DNA from: an uncultured bacterium
GTDB lineage: Bacteria; Bacillota; Clostridia; Lachnospirales; Lachnospiraceae
Length of the DNA: 64,000 bases
NCBI GenBank assembly: GCA_947643595.1
Contig: CANRWP010000005.1
Coordinates: 16,226 to 80,225 of the forward strand
Direction: 5' to 3'
The translations under genes and the position numbers were made by a program. This document shows positions 42,366 to 50,704 of this stretch, in pieces. The notes beneath the pieces were generated by a model. The model did not search any database. It saw only the letters and a list, made by a program, of their open reading frames with translations, and was not told the origin of the DNA. The stretch's first letter is position 1. Each line of letters opens with the position of its first letter.

Positions 42366-43775
42366 TCACCGCGCCCCGGCGCATATCTGGCCGCCGGGCG
42401 GAGGCACCATTCCCGCCGCCGTCACATCATCAAAGAGGGACAGCTGTCTGTAAGTGACTTCCCTGCCGTCTATCAAATCGGGTTGCGGCGGGCGCTTATT
42501 TTCCGTATCCAGCAGATTTCTGGTGATATAATCCTCGTCTATCTTCGTGCGGTACATCATCTTTCCGTTGCAGCAGATGAAATAGAGTGCCCGCTTCAGC
42601 ACCACGCCGATCTTTTTCAGATCGTCAAACTGCAGATTCCCGAGCCGCCGCCCTTTCACGATCCGTTTTGCCGACTTCACACCGATCCCCGGCACCCGCA
42701 GCAGCATCTCGTAGGGCGCCCTGTTCACCTCCATCGGAAACAGCTCCAGATGGCGCAGCGCCCAGTCACACTTCGGGTCCAGCAGCACATTAAAATTCGG
42801 TCTGTCCTCCGACAGCAGCTCCCCCGCCCCGAATCCATAGTAGCGGAGCAGAAAATCTGCCTGGTATAATCTGTGTTCCCGCAGCAGCGGCGGTCCGCCG
42901 GGCAGCGCCGGCAGCATCCTGTCCTCATTCACTCTGACAAACGCGGAATAGAACACTCTCTTTAAGCCGAATTTCTGATACAGCGCTTCCGCCACGGAGA
43001 CGATCTGATAATCGTTCTCCGGCGTGGCTCCGATGATCATCTGTGTCGATTGCCCGGCAGGCACAAACTGCGGCGCATTCCGATAGATCGCCACTTCCTC
43101 TTTGCTGTTTACGATGCCGTTCTGGATCTGCCTCATCGGTTTTAAGATCATGCTCCGGTTTTTATTCGGGGCGAGATTGCGCAGGCCTTCCGCCGTGGGC
43201 AGTTCCAGATTGACACTCATCCTGTCCACCAAAAGCCCGAGACGATAGATGATCTCCGGATCCGCCCCCGGAATCGCCTTCACATGGATATATCCCTCAA
43301 AGCGGTACACCCGACGAAGTCTGCTGATCGCCGCGCAGATCAGTTCCATCGTGTAGCTGGGGTCCCTTATGATGCCCGAACTCAAAAACAGCCCTTCGAT
43401 GTAATTCCGCTTATAAAAATTCATCGTCAGCTCGCAGATCTCCTCCGGTGTAAAGGCAGTCCGCTCCACATCGTTGCTTTTTCGGTTGATACAATATCTG
43501 CAATCGTAGATACAATAATTGGTAAACAGTATCTTCAAAAGCGAGATACATCTTCCGTCGGCGGAAAAACTGTGACAGATGCCGGCAAATTTTGTATTTC
43601 CCATGCCTTTCCCGCTGCCTTTTCTCTCCACTCCGCTGCTGGTGCAGGCTACATCATATTTCGCCGCATCCGTCAGAATCCTCAGTTTCTCCATCACGGA
43701 AAGCTGCCCTGCCCCGACGGCCGCCGGATATTTCACTGTATTTTTTTCCGATAGTTCTTTCTTTTCTGTACTCAT
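42366..43775 (-). CDS. Putative DNA modification/repair radical SAM protein (TIGR03916-type)
   Basis: A 469-aa protein with a radical SAM cluster motif CIYDCRYC (CxxxCxxC), preceded by GICHSFSADGRCISLLKILF, and a C-terminal helix-hairpin-helix LLRVPGIGVKSAKRIVKG that suggests DNA binding. It matches the family always found near DUF4130. ATG at 43775 falls right at the predicted transcript start, so the mRNA would be leaderless; family members usually begin near MEKLRILTDAAKYD (43694), so the true start may be there. The SOS-type promoter is at 43782-43810. Confidence 0.85.
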   Translation of the reverse strand: MSTEKKELSEKNTVKYPAAVGAGQLSVMEKLRILTDAAKYDVACTSSGVERKGSGKGMGNTKFAGICHSFSADGRCISLLKILFTNYCIYDCRYCINRKSNDVERTAFTPEEICELTMNFYKRNYIEGLFLSSGIIRDPSYTMELICAAISRLRRVYRFEGYIHVKAIPGADPEIIYRLGLLVDRMSVNLELPTAEGLRNLAPNKNRSMILKPMRQIQNGIVNSKEEVAIYRNAPQFVPAGQSTQMIIGATPENDYQIVSVAEALYQKFGLKRVFYSAFVRVNEDRMLPALPGGPPLLREHRLYQADFLLRYYGFGAGELLSEDRPNFNVLLDPKCDWALRHLELFPMEVNRAPYEMLLRVPGIGVKSAKRIVKGRRLGNLQFDDLKKIGVVLKRALYFICCNGKMMYRTKIDEDYITRNLLDTENKRPPQPDLIDGREVTYRQLSLFDDVTAAGMVPPPGGQICAGAR

Positions 43776-43781
43776 ACTGAC

Positions 43782-43810
43782 ATGATAGAACATATGTTCT
43801 GTTTTGTCAA
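43782..43810 (-). promoter_or_regulatory. SOS (LexA) box inside the promoter of the radical SAM/DUF4130 pair
   Basis: Minus strand TTGACA (43810-43805), 17-bp spacer, TATCAT (43787-43782). Within the spacer and touching the -10 box is AGAACATATGTTCT (43787-43800), which fits the Gram-positive LexA/DinR consensus GAAC-N4-GTTC. LexA bound here would block the promoter. Confidence 0.8.
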
Positions 43811-43826
43811 GTGTGTTTTTCACATT

Positions 43827-44450
43827 CTACTCAAACAGCCGCTGTCTGATCTGTTCCCTTCTGCTGCAGTCCAACTTCTCAAAGATATTGGAAATATGTT
43901 TCTTCACCGTAGCCTCCGAGATACAGAGATTCTCCGCGATCTCCCCGTTGCTCATCCCCTGGCAGACCAACAGAGCTATCTCGCTCTCCCGCCTTGTGAG
44001 CCCCTTCCTCCGAAAAATATCGTAGCTCTCACTCGCCGTGATCTCCCGGAAACTATCGGACTCTACGTCTTTTTCCTGTCTTTCTTCTCCCATATCCCCC
44101 GCAAATATGCTCCAGACACACAGACCGTACAGAACAGGGCGAAGACAGAGCGCGAACTCCGGCATCAGCTCTTGCGTGCCGCCCATGCGCTCCATCGCCG
44201 CAAGGCACAGCAGAAAACTTTCCAGAACGCTCGCCCAGAGGGCACAGGAGGCAACACGCTGACGCCTCTGTCTGTGCGTCTCCCCCGGCTCTTTCTCTCC
44301 GAGCGAAGGCAGAAGAAGAATCCCCGTCCCCAGCAGCCAGATCACAAACTGTTTTCCGTCAAAGAGTCTTTCCATCTGAAATCCAAACAGGATCGACATC
44401 AGAACGAGATAACAGGCAACGGCCGCAAACTTTTTCAGAATTTTTGTCAT
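43827..44450 (-). CDS. Membrane-bound LuxR-type transcriptional regulator
   Basis: A 207-aa protein. Residues 1-115 contain three to four hydrophobic helices (first two at about 8-24 and 31-48, others at about 68-84 and 95-112). The C-terminus (about 140-205) is a LuxR/GerE helix-turn-helix: LTRRESEIALLVCQGMSNGEIAENLCISEATVKKHISNIFEKL. ATG at 44450 (MTKILKKF) is chosen; longer in-frame reading upstream runs inside the neighbouring gene. It starts two bases after the MotA/ExbB-like gene stop. Signal-sensing LuxR proteins fixed in the membrane are not common. Confidence 0.82.
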   Translation of the reverse strand: MTKILKKFAAVACYLVLMSILFGFQMERLFDGKQFVIWLLGTGILLLPSLGEKEPGETHRQRRQRVASCALWASVLESFLLCLAAMERMGGTQELMPEFALCLRPVLYGLCVWSIFAGDMGEERQEKDVESDSFREITASESYDIFRRKGLTRRESEIALLVCQGMSNGEIAENLCISEATVKKHISNIFEKLDCSRREQIRQRLFE

Positions 44451-44452
44451 AT

Positions 44453-44929
44453 TTAAGATGCCTCTCCGTCTTCCGCGCAGGAAGACATGTATTCCAGGAT
44501 CATCTGTTCCAACCTCGCCCTGATCGGCATCATGAGCAGACAGATCACCATCGCGTACAGCAACGTGAGAAACGTCACGGATATGATCGGCCCCAGAGTG
44601 GACGGATCCGCCATATTGTGCAGCAGCACGATCAGCTGCAGCAGCAGCACGAACACACTTCCGTAGACCACGATCTTCAGCATCGTGTCCACCGCCAGCT
44701 TCGCCCTCTTTATGGTGAGCAGGGCGACCTCCTTTTTCTTTCCGAGTACCAGCCTGAAAGCATTGTTCAGATCTTTTAAAAGCCCCGCCGAAATCATGAT
44801 CGGAACGATCAGCATCACCAGAAACAGTATGCTGATAATGTCCAGAAACTGCAGGATCCCCATGGATGTCTGAAAACACTGCACAACCACAAAACATAAA
44901 ATAACTGCCAGAATAGATAATAAATACAT
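44453..44929 (-). CDS. MotA/TolQ/ExbB-like membrane protein (short)
   Basis: A 158-aa membrane protein with four hydrophobic segments (about 3-19, 23-45, 86-106 and 118-138). Two parts resemble the proton-channel family: a MotA-like start region, FLDIISILFLVMLIVPIMISAGLLKDLNNAF, and LGPIISVTFLTLLYAMVICLLMMPIRARLE, like the MotA segment before its C-terminal helix. It lacks the large cytosolic domain of MotA and no MotB/ExbD partner lies nearby. GGAG precedes the ATG at 44929. The proton-channel reading is inference from sequence likeness. Confidence 0.65.
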   Translation of the reverse strand: MYLLSILAVILCFVVVQCFQTSMGILQFLDIISILFLVMLIVPIMISAGLLKDLNNAFRLVLGKKKEVALLTIKRAKLAVDTMLKIVVYGSVFVLLLQLIVLLHNMADPSTLGPIISVTFLTLLYAMVICLLMMPIRARLEQMILEYMSSCAEDGEAS

Positions 44930-45026
44930 ATTTTGATCTCCTTTTCTCTTTTTATCCCTATGATTTTTCGGATGCATCCTGCCTCATTATTAACACATTC
45001 CACGGCAAAATACCATACTACTAAAG

Positions 45027-45055
45027 TTGTATTTCTGTATGATTTATGCTATGAT
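45027..45055 (+). promoter_or_regulatory. Promoter of the membrane glycosyltransferase gene
   Basis: TTGTAT (45027-45032), 17-bp spacer, TATGAT (45050-45055), about 40 bases before the start at 45098. The minus-strand side of this divergent gap has no clear promoter. Confidence 0.6.
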
Positions 45056-45097
45056 GGGCGAAAAAGCAACAGAAAGGACTGCGGAGGACAACGCGCC

Positions 45098-46810
45098 ATG
45101 AATCAGGAACCCACAAAAAAGAAAAAACGGGATATACTCTGTATACTGCTGCTCGTCGGCAGTTTTCTCGCCGCCATGAAATGTATTTTTATAGGTTATC
45201 AGATGGATGAAGGATATGCCATAGTAATGTCCTGCCGGACCCTCTCCGGCGATAAACTGATCACACAGATATGGGACCCCCACCAGACTTCCGCCTTTTT
45301 TTCGGCGTTTCTGATCTGGATCTACACGCTCTTCTTCCGCACCACCGCCGGAGTGGCGATCTGGCTGCGCATCTTTGGCACTCTGATCCATGGCGCACTC
45401 TCCTTCGGTGTTTTTCGTGTGCTGCGCCGTCATCTTTCCAAAGAGTACAGTTTTTATCTCGCCCTCCTCTATTTTAACCTTCTTCCGAAAGGATATGTGA
45501 CGCCGGAATTCTCGAATCTGCTGATCTGGTTTTTCACGCTGCTTTTACTCGACCTGTTTCATCTGGAGCAGCAGGAAGGGGACAGGAAAAGACTGTTTGC
45601 CTCTCTGCGATGCGGGCTTTGGATGTGCGGCATGGTATTGTCCTACCCTTCCGCTTTGATCGTGTTCCCCTTTTTCGCATGGTATTTATGGAAACGGGAA
45701 AAGAATGGAAAAAAATACGCTCTCGCCTTTGCCGCGGTCTGCCTGGCAGGCGGTGCGCTCTATCTGGGATATCTGCTCAGCTATATGTCTGCAGATGAAT
45801 TGTTTTATAATCTGCACTGCATGATGCTCGGAAACAGCGGCCATACTAATGTGACTCTTCTTCAGAAATTCTCCGCCTATGCCCTTCAGACCGTGCGCGC
45901 TCTTCTGATCAGCGGCGGCTATGTGCTGGCGGCATGGGGGCTTTTGAAGTTTCGCAGAGTATCCTTCGAAAACAAAACGGAGGCTTTCACCGGGGTCATG
46001 TATCTGACCCTGATCCTGGCGACAGTCCTTCCGCTGATTCGATGGCTGCTCACTCCCACAAACAACAATTATTTTTACATCCACACCGTCTATTTCACAT
46101 TGTTTTTGTTTGTTTTTGCCTTTCTACGCAGGACAGAGGAAAAAAGCCGCGGACTGATCGTTCTCTGGATGAGCGGAAGCGCGCTGGTCCTTCTCGCCGT
46201 TCTGCTGCTGACGGACCTGAGTATTCTCACCTCCATCCGCTATCTCCTTCCCGGGATCGTGATGGGGATCGCCGCCATTTTGATCTACTCCGGGCAGTAC
46301 GCGCCGGATATCTGCAAAAAATACGGCAAAGCCTTCGTTCTCATCTGGTGCTTTGCCTCTGTCTTTATCAAAGGATGGGAATACCGGGGCGACCAGGATC
46401 TGCCGCAGAACATCACCAGAGTGAGAGGAATCATCTCCGTGGGTCCGGCAAAAGGCATCCTGGCGGAGTACATGCAGTGCGCCATGCACGAGAGCCTCTA
46501 TTCTGAGATGCAGGAGTACGTGGAACCCGGAGATAAAGTATTTTTGCTGGAAAACGACTCCACCGGTTATCTGTTTCAGGATCTGGAGATCGCTTCCTAC
46601 ACGACGATCTCCGATCCGAGGTACGACGACACCCTGTTGAAATACTGGGAAATGTACCCGGATAAATACCCGGATGTGATGATCATTCCCTGCTGGTACG
46701 GGGAACTCCACTGGAACGACGAGGAGTGGATCATCCGATGGGTGGAAAAAGAATACGGCGCGACACAGATCATAGACGGAACGTATTTCAGATACTATAT
46801 CAAGAAATAA
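45098..46810 (+). CDS. Polytopic membrane glycosyltransferase-like protein
   Basis: A 570-aa membrane protein with about 11 membrane helices up to about residue 430 and a soluble C-terminal domain of about 140 residues that should face outside. The first loop holds MDEGYAIVMSCRTLSGD, with the acidic residues seen in the GT39/GT83 (PMT/ArnT-like) lipid-linked sugar transferases. ATG at 45098 has GGAGG ten bases before it. It is not near other glycan genes, so donor and acceptor are unknown. The convergent lysC gene ends 15 bases away. Confidence 0.65.
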   Translation: MNQEPTKKKKRDILCILLLVGSFLAAMKCIFIGYQMDEGYAIVMSCRTLSGDKLITQIWDPHQTSAFFSAFLIWIYTLFFRTTAGVAIWLRIFGTLIHGALSFGVFRVLRRHLSKEYSFYLALLYFNLLPKGYVTPEFSNLLIWFFTLLLLDLFHLEQQEGDRKRLFASLRCGLWMCGMVLSYPSALIVFPFFAWYLWKREKNGKKYALAFAAVCLAGGALYLGYLLSYMSADELFYNLHCMMLGNSGHTNVTLLQKFSAYALQTVRALLISGGYVLAAWGLLKFRRVSFENKTEAFTGVMYLTLILATVLPLIRWLLTPTNNNYFYIHTVYFTLFLFVFAFLRRTEEKSRGLIVLWMSGSALVLLAVLLLTDLSILTSIRYLLPGIVMGIAAILIYSGQYAPDICKKYGKAFVLIWCFASVFIKGWEYRGDQDLPQNITRVRGIISVGPAKGILAEYMQCAMHESLYSEMQEYVEPGDKVFLLENDSTGYLFQDLEIASYTTISDPRYDDTLLKYWEMYPDKYPDVMIIPCWYGELHWNDEEWIIRWVEKEYGATQIIDGTYFRYYIKK

Positions 46811-46825
46811 CGTCCGCGTCCCCCT

Positions 46826-48145
46826 CTATATTCTCGCCAGCACAAAAATATCATAGATCGCCTTGATCGCCACTTCAAAGTCCTCATTTTTCACGCCGAT
46901 AATGATATTTAACTCCGAGGAACCCTGGTCGATCATCTTCACATTGACATTGGCGTGGGCCAACGCGGAAAATATCCGCCCCGCCGTACCCCGCGAGGAT
47001 TTCATGCTCCGGCCCACCACGGCGATCAGCGCCAGATCCGCCTCGATCTCAATGTGATCCGGGTTTGCCAGCCTGTGGATCGCGGAGACTACCGACTGCT
47101 CCTTGTGCACAAAATCGTCCTGATGCACGAGGATCGTCATGGTATCGATGCCGGAGGGCATATGCTCAAAGGAGATATGGTTATCCTCAAAGGCCTGCAG
47201 CACCTTCCTGCCAAACCCGACCTCCGAGTTCATCATATCCTTATCCAGCATGACCGAACAAAAGCCCTTCTTTCCGGCGATGCCGGTGATCGTATATTTG
47301 GATTTCTGACAGGTACTGCCCACGATCCAGGTGCCCTCGTCCTCAGGCTTATTGGTGTTGCGGATATTGATCGGGATTCCCTCCTTGCGCACCGGGAAGA
47401 TCGCGTCCTCATGCAGCACCGACGCGCCCATGTAGGAGAGCTCCCGCAGCTCCCTGTAGGTGATCATCTCAATAGGCTCCGGCTTATAGATGATCCGGGG
47501 ATCCGCCACCAGAAACCCTGACACGTCAGTCCAGTTTTCATACACATCCGCCTGCACCGCCCTGGCCACGATGGAGCCCGTCACATCGGAGCCGCCCCGG
47601 GAGAATGTTTTCACTGTCCCGTCTTTCTTCGCACCGTAAAAGCCCGGAATCACCGCGTACTCCGTCTTCTGCAGTCTTTTGCTCAGAATCTTATTTGTCG
47701 TCTCCGCGTCAAACTCCTCGTTCTCGTCAAAGCGGATCACCTCGGATGCGTCGATGAACTCAAAATTCAGATACTGCGCCATGATGATACCGTTCAGATA
47801 TTCCCCCCGGGAAGCCGCGTAATCTCTGCCTGCCCCGGCTTTAAAGTTCTTTTCGATCTCCTCAAACTCTTTCTCCAGCGAAAATTCCAGGTGAAGCCCT
47901 TCGATGATCTCCTGATAGCGCGCCCGGATCGCCGCAAACTCCTCCACAAAACTATCTCCCACTTCCGCCAACGCATAGCACTCGTAGAGCATATCCGTCA
48001 CTTTCGTGTCCTTGGAATGCCTTTTTCCCGGCGCGGACGGCACCACATAGCGTCTGCTCTCATCCGCCCAGACAATATTTCCCACTTTTTCAAACTGTTC
48101 CGCATTGGCGAGGGAACTCCCTCCGAATTTGACAACTTTTTTCAC
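46826..48145 (-). CDS. lysC: Aspartate kinase
   Basis: Phosphorylates aspartate, the first step to lysine, threonine and methionine. The kinase motif VVKFGGSSLANAEQF is at the N-terminus, and RGGSDVTGSIVARAVQAD lies near residue 200. Two ACT domains follow (the first about residues 300-370, near the GFCSVMLDKDMMN segment), where the end product could inhibit. The start is GTG at 48145 with AGGAG seven bases upstream, giving 439 aa. It lies 22 bases after the phosphoglycerate-mutase-like gene and forms an operon with hom. Confidence 0.93.
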   Translation of the reverse strand: MKKVVKFGGSSLANAEQFEKVGNIVWADESRRYVVPSAPGKRHSKDTKVTDMLYECYALAEVGDSFVEEFAAIRARYQEIIEGLHLEFSLEKEFEEIEKNFKAGAGRDYAASRGEYLNGIIMAQYLNFEFIDASEVIRFDENEEFDAETTNKILSKRLQKTEYAVIPGFYGAKKDGTVKTFSRGGSDVTGSIVARAVQADVYENWTDVSGFLVADPRIIYKPEPIEMITYRELRELSYMGASVLHEDAIFPVRKEGIPINIRNTNKPEDEGTWIVGSTCQKSKYTITGIAGKKGFCSVMLDKDMMNSEVGFGRKVLQAFEDNHISFEHMPSGIDTMTILVHQDDFVHKEQSVVSAIHRLANPDHIEIEADLALIAVVGRSMKSSRGTAGRIFSALAHANVNVKMIDQGSSELNIIIGVKNEDFEVAIKAIYDIFVLARI

Positions 48146-48167
48146 AATTTTTCTCCTAATTTTCGGT

Positions 48168-49367
48168 CTATTCTGAAAACAAATACCGTATGATCTCGTG
48201 TCCTCTCTCCAGGAAAGGACCGTCCGCCGCTTCCCTCTCGTTGTACAGACGCCCGGACTGTAAGTCCTTCCTGCTGTCGTAGAGCAGATAGGGCACATTG
48301 TCCGCCGTGTGCGTCCTGACGCGGATCGGCGTGGGGTGATCCGGCAGAACAAGCATCCGGTAATCCTCCCCCGATTTGTCCATCGCCTCCGTCACCGGGC
48401 GAATCACTCTATCATCCAGATACTCTATCGCCTGCACTTTCTTCTCCACGCTGCCCTGATGCCCCATCTCATCCGGCGCCTCCACATGGATGTAGGCAAA
48501 GTCGTACCCCTGTTTCAGCAGACCGTCCACCGCCGCTCTGGCTTTTCCCTCATAGTTCGTATGCAGACCGCCGTTTGCCCCTTCCACATGGGCGACTCCC
48601 ATACCGGCTCCCACAGCGATCCCTTTCAGCAGATCCACAGCGGAGATCATCAGTCCCTTTTTGCCGGTGGTCTCCGTGAAACCTGAGAGCATCGGTTTTG
48701 TCCCCGCGCCCCAGAACCAGCAGCAGTTCGCCGGATGCAGTCCCTGTCTCTTTCTCTCCACATTCAGGGGGTGATCTCTCAGGATCTGATAGCTCGCCTC
48801 CATCATCCGCCGCAGCGAAACATCCTCCGGCAGATACTGCCCGATCTTTAGTCCCAGCACGTCATGGGGCGGCGTGAGCTCCACCACCTGTCCCTTATCC
48901 CAGATCAGACAGTGTCTGTAGCTTGTTCCCACATAGAACTGATAGGTCTCATCCTGCAGCTTCTCCTGCACGGCCTTCAACAGGACCGCACAGTCCTCCG
49001 TACCGATCTCATCGGCACTGTGATCGATGATCGTCTTTTCTTCAAATCTTTCTTCCTCGTCGGAGATCGTCACGATATTACAGCGGATCGCGATGTCCGT
49101 CTCCTTCATAGGCACGCCGATGGACAGAGCCTCCAGAGGAGAACGCCCCGAATAATACTTCTTCGGATCGTACCCAAGCACCGAAAGATTCGCCGTGTCG
49201 GAACCGGGCTTCATCCCGTCCGGAATGGTATGTACCATGCCGACCTCGCCCTTCCTGCTGAGGGCATCCATCCTCTCCGTAGCGGCATACTCCAACGGTG
49301 TCTTACCTCCCAGCGCCTCTATGGGCTCATCCGCCATGCCGTCGCCTAACACTACAATATATTTCAT
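48168..49367 (-). CDS. ApgM-family phosphoglycerate-mutase-like enzyme, probable homoserine kinase
   Basis: A 399-aa alkaline-phosphatase-superfamily enzyme. It begins MKYIVVLGDGMADEP, with the metal Asp, has GSDTANLSVLGYDP for the second site and LPDHPTPI toward the end. It belongs to the cofactor-independent, archaeal-type mutase family. Here it sits exactly between homoserine dehydrogenase and aspartate kinase, with 22-bp gaps. An ApgM-like protein of Bacteroides thetaiotaomicron was shown by mutant fitness work to serve as homoserine kinase, and I infer the same here. A glycolytic mutase role is the alternative. No classic thrB is in the window. Confidence 0.8.
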   Translation of the reverse strand: MKYIVVLGDGMADEPIEALGGKTPLEYAATERMDALSRKGEVGMVHTIPDGMKPGSDTANLSVLGYDPKKYYSGRSPLEALSIGVPMKETDIAIRCNIVTISDEEERFEEKTIIDHSADEIGTEDCAVLLKAVQEKLQDETYQFYVGTSYRHCLIWDKGQVVELTPPHDVLGLKIGQYLPEDVSLRRMMEASYQILRDHPLNVERKRQGLHPANCCWFWGAGTKPMLSGFTETTGKKGLMISAVDLLKGIAVGAGMGVAHVEGANGGLHTNYEGKARAAVDGLLKQGYDFAYIHVEAPDEMGHQGSVEKKVQAIEYLDDRVIRPVTEAMDKSGEDYRMLVLPDHPTPIRVRTHTADNVPYLLYDSRKDLQSGRLYNEREAADGPFLERGHEIIRYLFSE

Positions 49368-49389
49368 TGAAGTCACAGACCTCCTTCTG

Positions 49390-50604
49390 TCATTCCTCCA
49401 TACGGATCCTGGTGATCGCGCCATCCAGCTTTTCAAACTTCTCCGCAAATTCTCCCTCGCTCATCACCGGCGTGATATACCCGTACTCATCGGGGCACTG
49501 CTCCAAAAACACCACTCTGCCGTTGCCAAACTCCGCCGCCGCTCTCGCCTCCGGCACTTTATTTCTGTCAAGCCGCACAAAGAAGCGCCTCCTCGACAAA
49601 GGCATCTTCGTTAACGCCGCCTTCTCCTCACTCCAGTCGATGGGCAGATGCGTTCCCATAAAGCGCGCCGCTTCCACCACGTCAGCCACGACCGCGCTGG
49701 CCGTGGGGAGCTTTCCCGCCCCTCTGCCGTAGTACATGGAATCTCCCAGCATATTTCCCTTCACCGAGATCGCGTTGAAAACACCGTTCACGCTGCAGAG
49801 CGGATTTTCCGGTCCGATCAGCATCGGCGTCACCATGGTGAGACATCCCTCCTGCGTTTGCCTGCTCATGGCGAGAAGCTTTACCGTCATCTCCATCTTT
49901 TTCGCATAGAGAAAATCCGTTGTCGTCAGCTTCGTGATGCCCTCCGTATAGATGTCCTTATAATCCACGGTTTTTCCGCTCATCAGAGACGACAGGATAG
50001 CGATCTTCCGGCAGGCGTCGTACCCTTCCACGTCCGCCTCCGGGTTTCTCTCCGCAAACCCTTTAACCTGGGCCTCCTTCAGCACTTCGTCAAAAGCCGC
50101 TCCGTCTTTCTCCATCTTCGTCAGAATATAGTTGGTCGTCCCGTTCACGATACCGCTGATGCTTAAAATGTTTTCCTGCTTCAGCGCACTGTTCAACGTC
50201 CGGATGATCGGAATGCCGCCGCCCACGCTGGCCTCAAAGAAATAGTTGCACCGGTGCTCCTCCGCGATCTTTATCAACTCCGCGCCGTGGTTCGCCACCA
50301 GCTCCTTGTTGGACGTGCAGACGCTCTTTCCCGCCATGAGCGCTTTCTTTGTAAACGTGTAGGCGGGCTCATTTCCGCCCATGGTCTCGCAGATGATCTT
50401 CACCTCCGGATCGTTCACAATGACGTCCACATCGTGCACCAGTTTCTCCCGCACCGGATCGCCCTCGAATTCCCGCAGATCCAGCACATACTTCACATGT
50501 ACTCCCTGGCCTGCCGCCTTCTCGATCCTGTCCTGGTTTTTTTCGATCACTTCCGCCACACCGCTGCCGATGTTCCCGTATCCGTATATTGCCGCTTCTA
50601 TCAT
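49390..50604 (-). CDS. hom: Homoserine dehydrogenase
   Basis: Reduces aspartate semialdehyde to homoserine with NAD(P)H. The Rossmann start is AIYGYGNIGSGVAEVI, the catalytic region GGGIPIIRTLNSAL, and the substrate segment GYDACRKIAILSSLMSG. It is 404 aa and lacks the usual C-terminal ACT domain of the long form; the last 70 residues are a beta-rich end. It is first in hom-homoserine kinase-lysC. The ribosome site is weak. The promoter is at 50664-50692. Confidence 0.93.
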   Translation of the reverse strand: MIEAAIYGYGNIGSGVAEVIEKNQDRIEKAAGQGVHVKYVLDLREFEGDPVREKLVHDVDVIVNDPEVKIICETMGGNEPAYTFTKKALMAGKSVCTSNKELVANHGAELIKIAEEHRCNYFFEASVGGGIPIIRTLNSALKQENILSISGIVNGTTNYILTKMEKDGAAFDEVLKEAQVKGFAERNPEADVEGYDACRKIAILSSLMSGKTVDYKDIYTEGITKLTTTDFLYAKKMEMTVKLLAMSRQTQEGCLTMVTPMLIGPENPLCSVNGVFNAISVKGNMLGDSMYYGRGAGKLPTASAVVADVVEAARFMGTHLPIDWSEEKAALTKMPLSRRRFFVRLDRNKVPEARAAAEFGNGRVVFLEQCPDEYGYITPVMSEGEFAEKFEKLDGAITRIRMEE

Positions 50605-50663
50605 AATGAATGACCATGCCTTTCTCTGTATCTGTCAAAAATATCACCGTTTTGCCGCGAATT

Positions 50664-50692
50664 ATTGTACCATGAATATCATATATATGCAA
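50664..50692 (-). promoter_or_regulatory. Promoter of the hom operon
   Basis: Minus strand TTGCAT (50692-50687), 17-bp spacer, TACAAT (50669-50664), about 50 bases before hom. The leader is too short for a T-box or attenuator. Confidence 0.65.
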
Positions 50693-50704
50693 GAAAAAAT
50701 GCTT

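Noticed and set aside
44453..44897. Long in-frame extension of the LuxR-type gene upstream to 44897
   Set aside because: It runs inside the MotA/ExbB-like gene in another frame with biased His/Gly/Arg content. The start at 44450 fits the membrane helix and gene spacing.
50605..50704. T-box or attenuator before hom
   Set aside because: The space from promoter to start is too short, and no T-box core sequence is seen.
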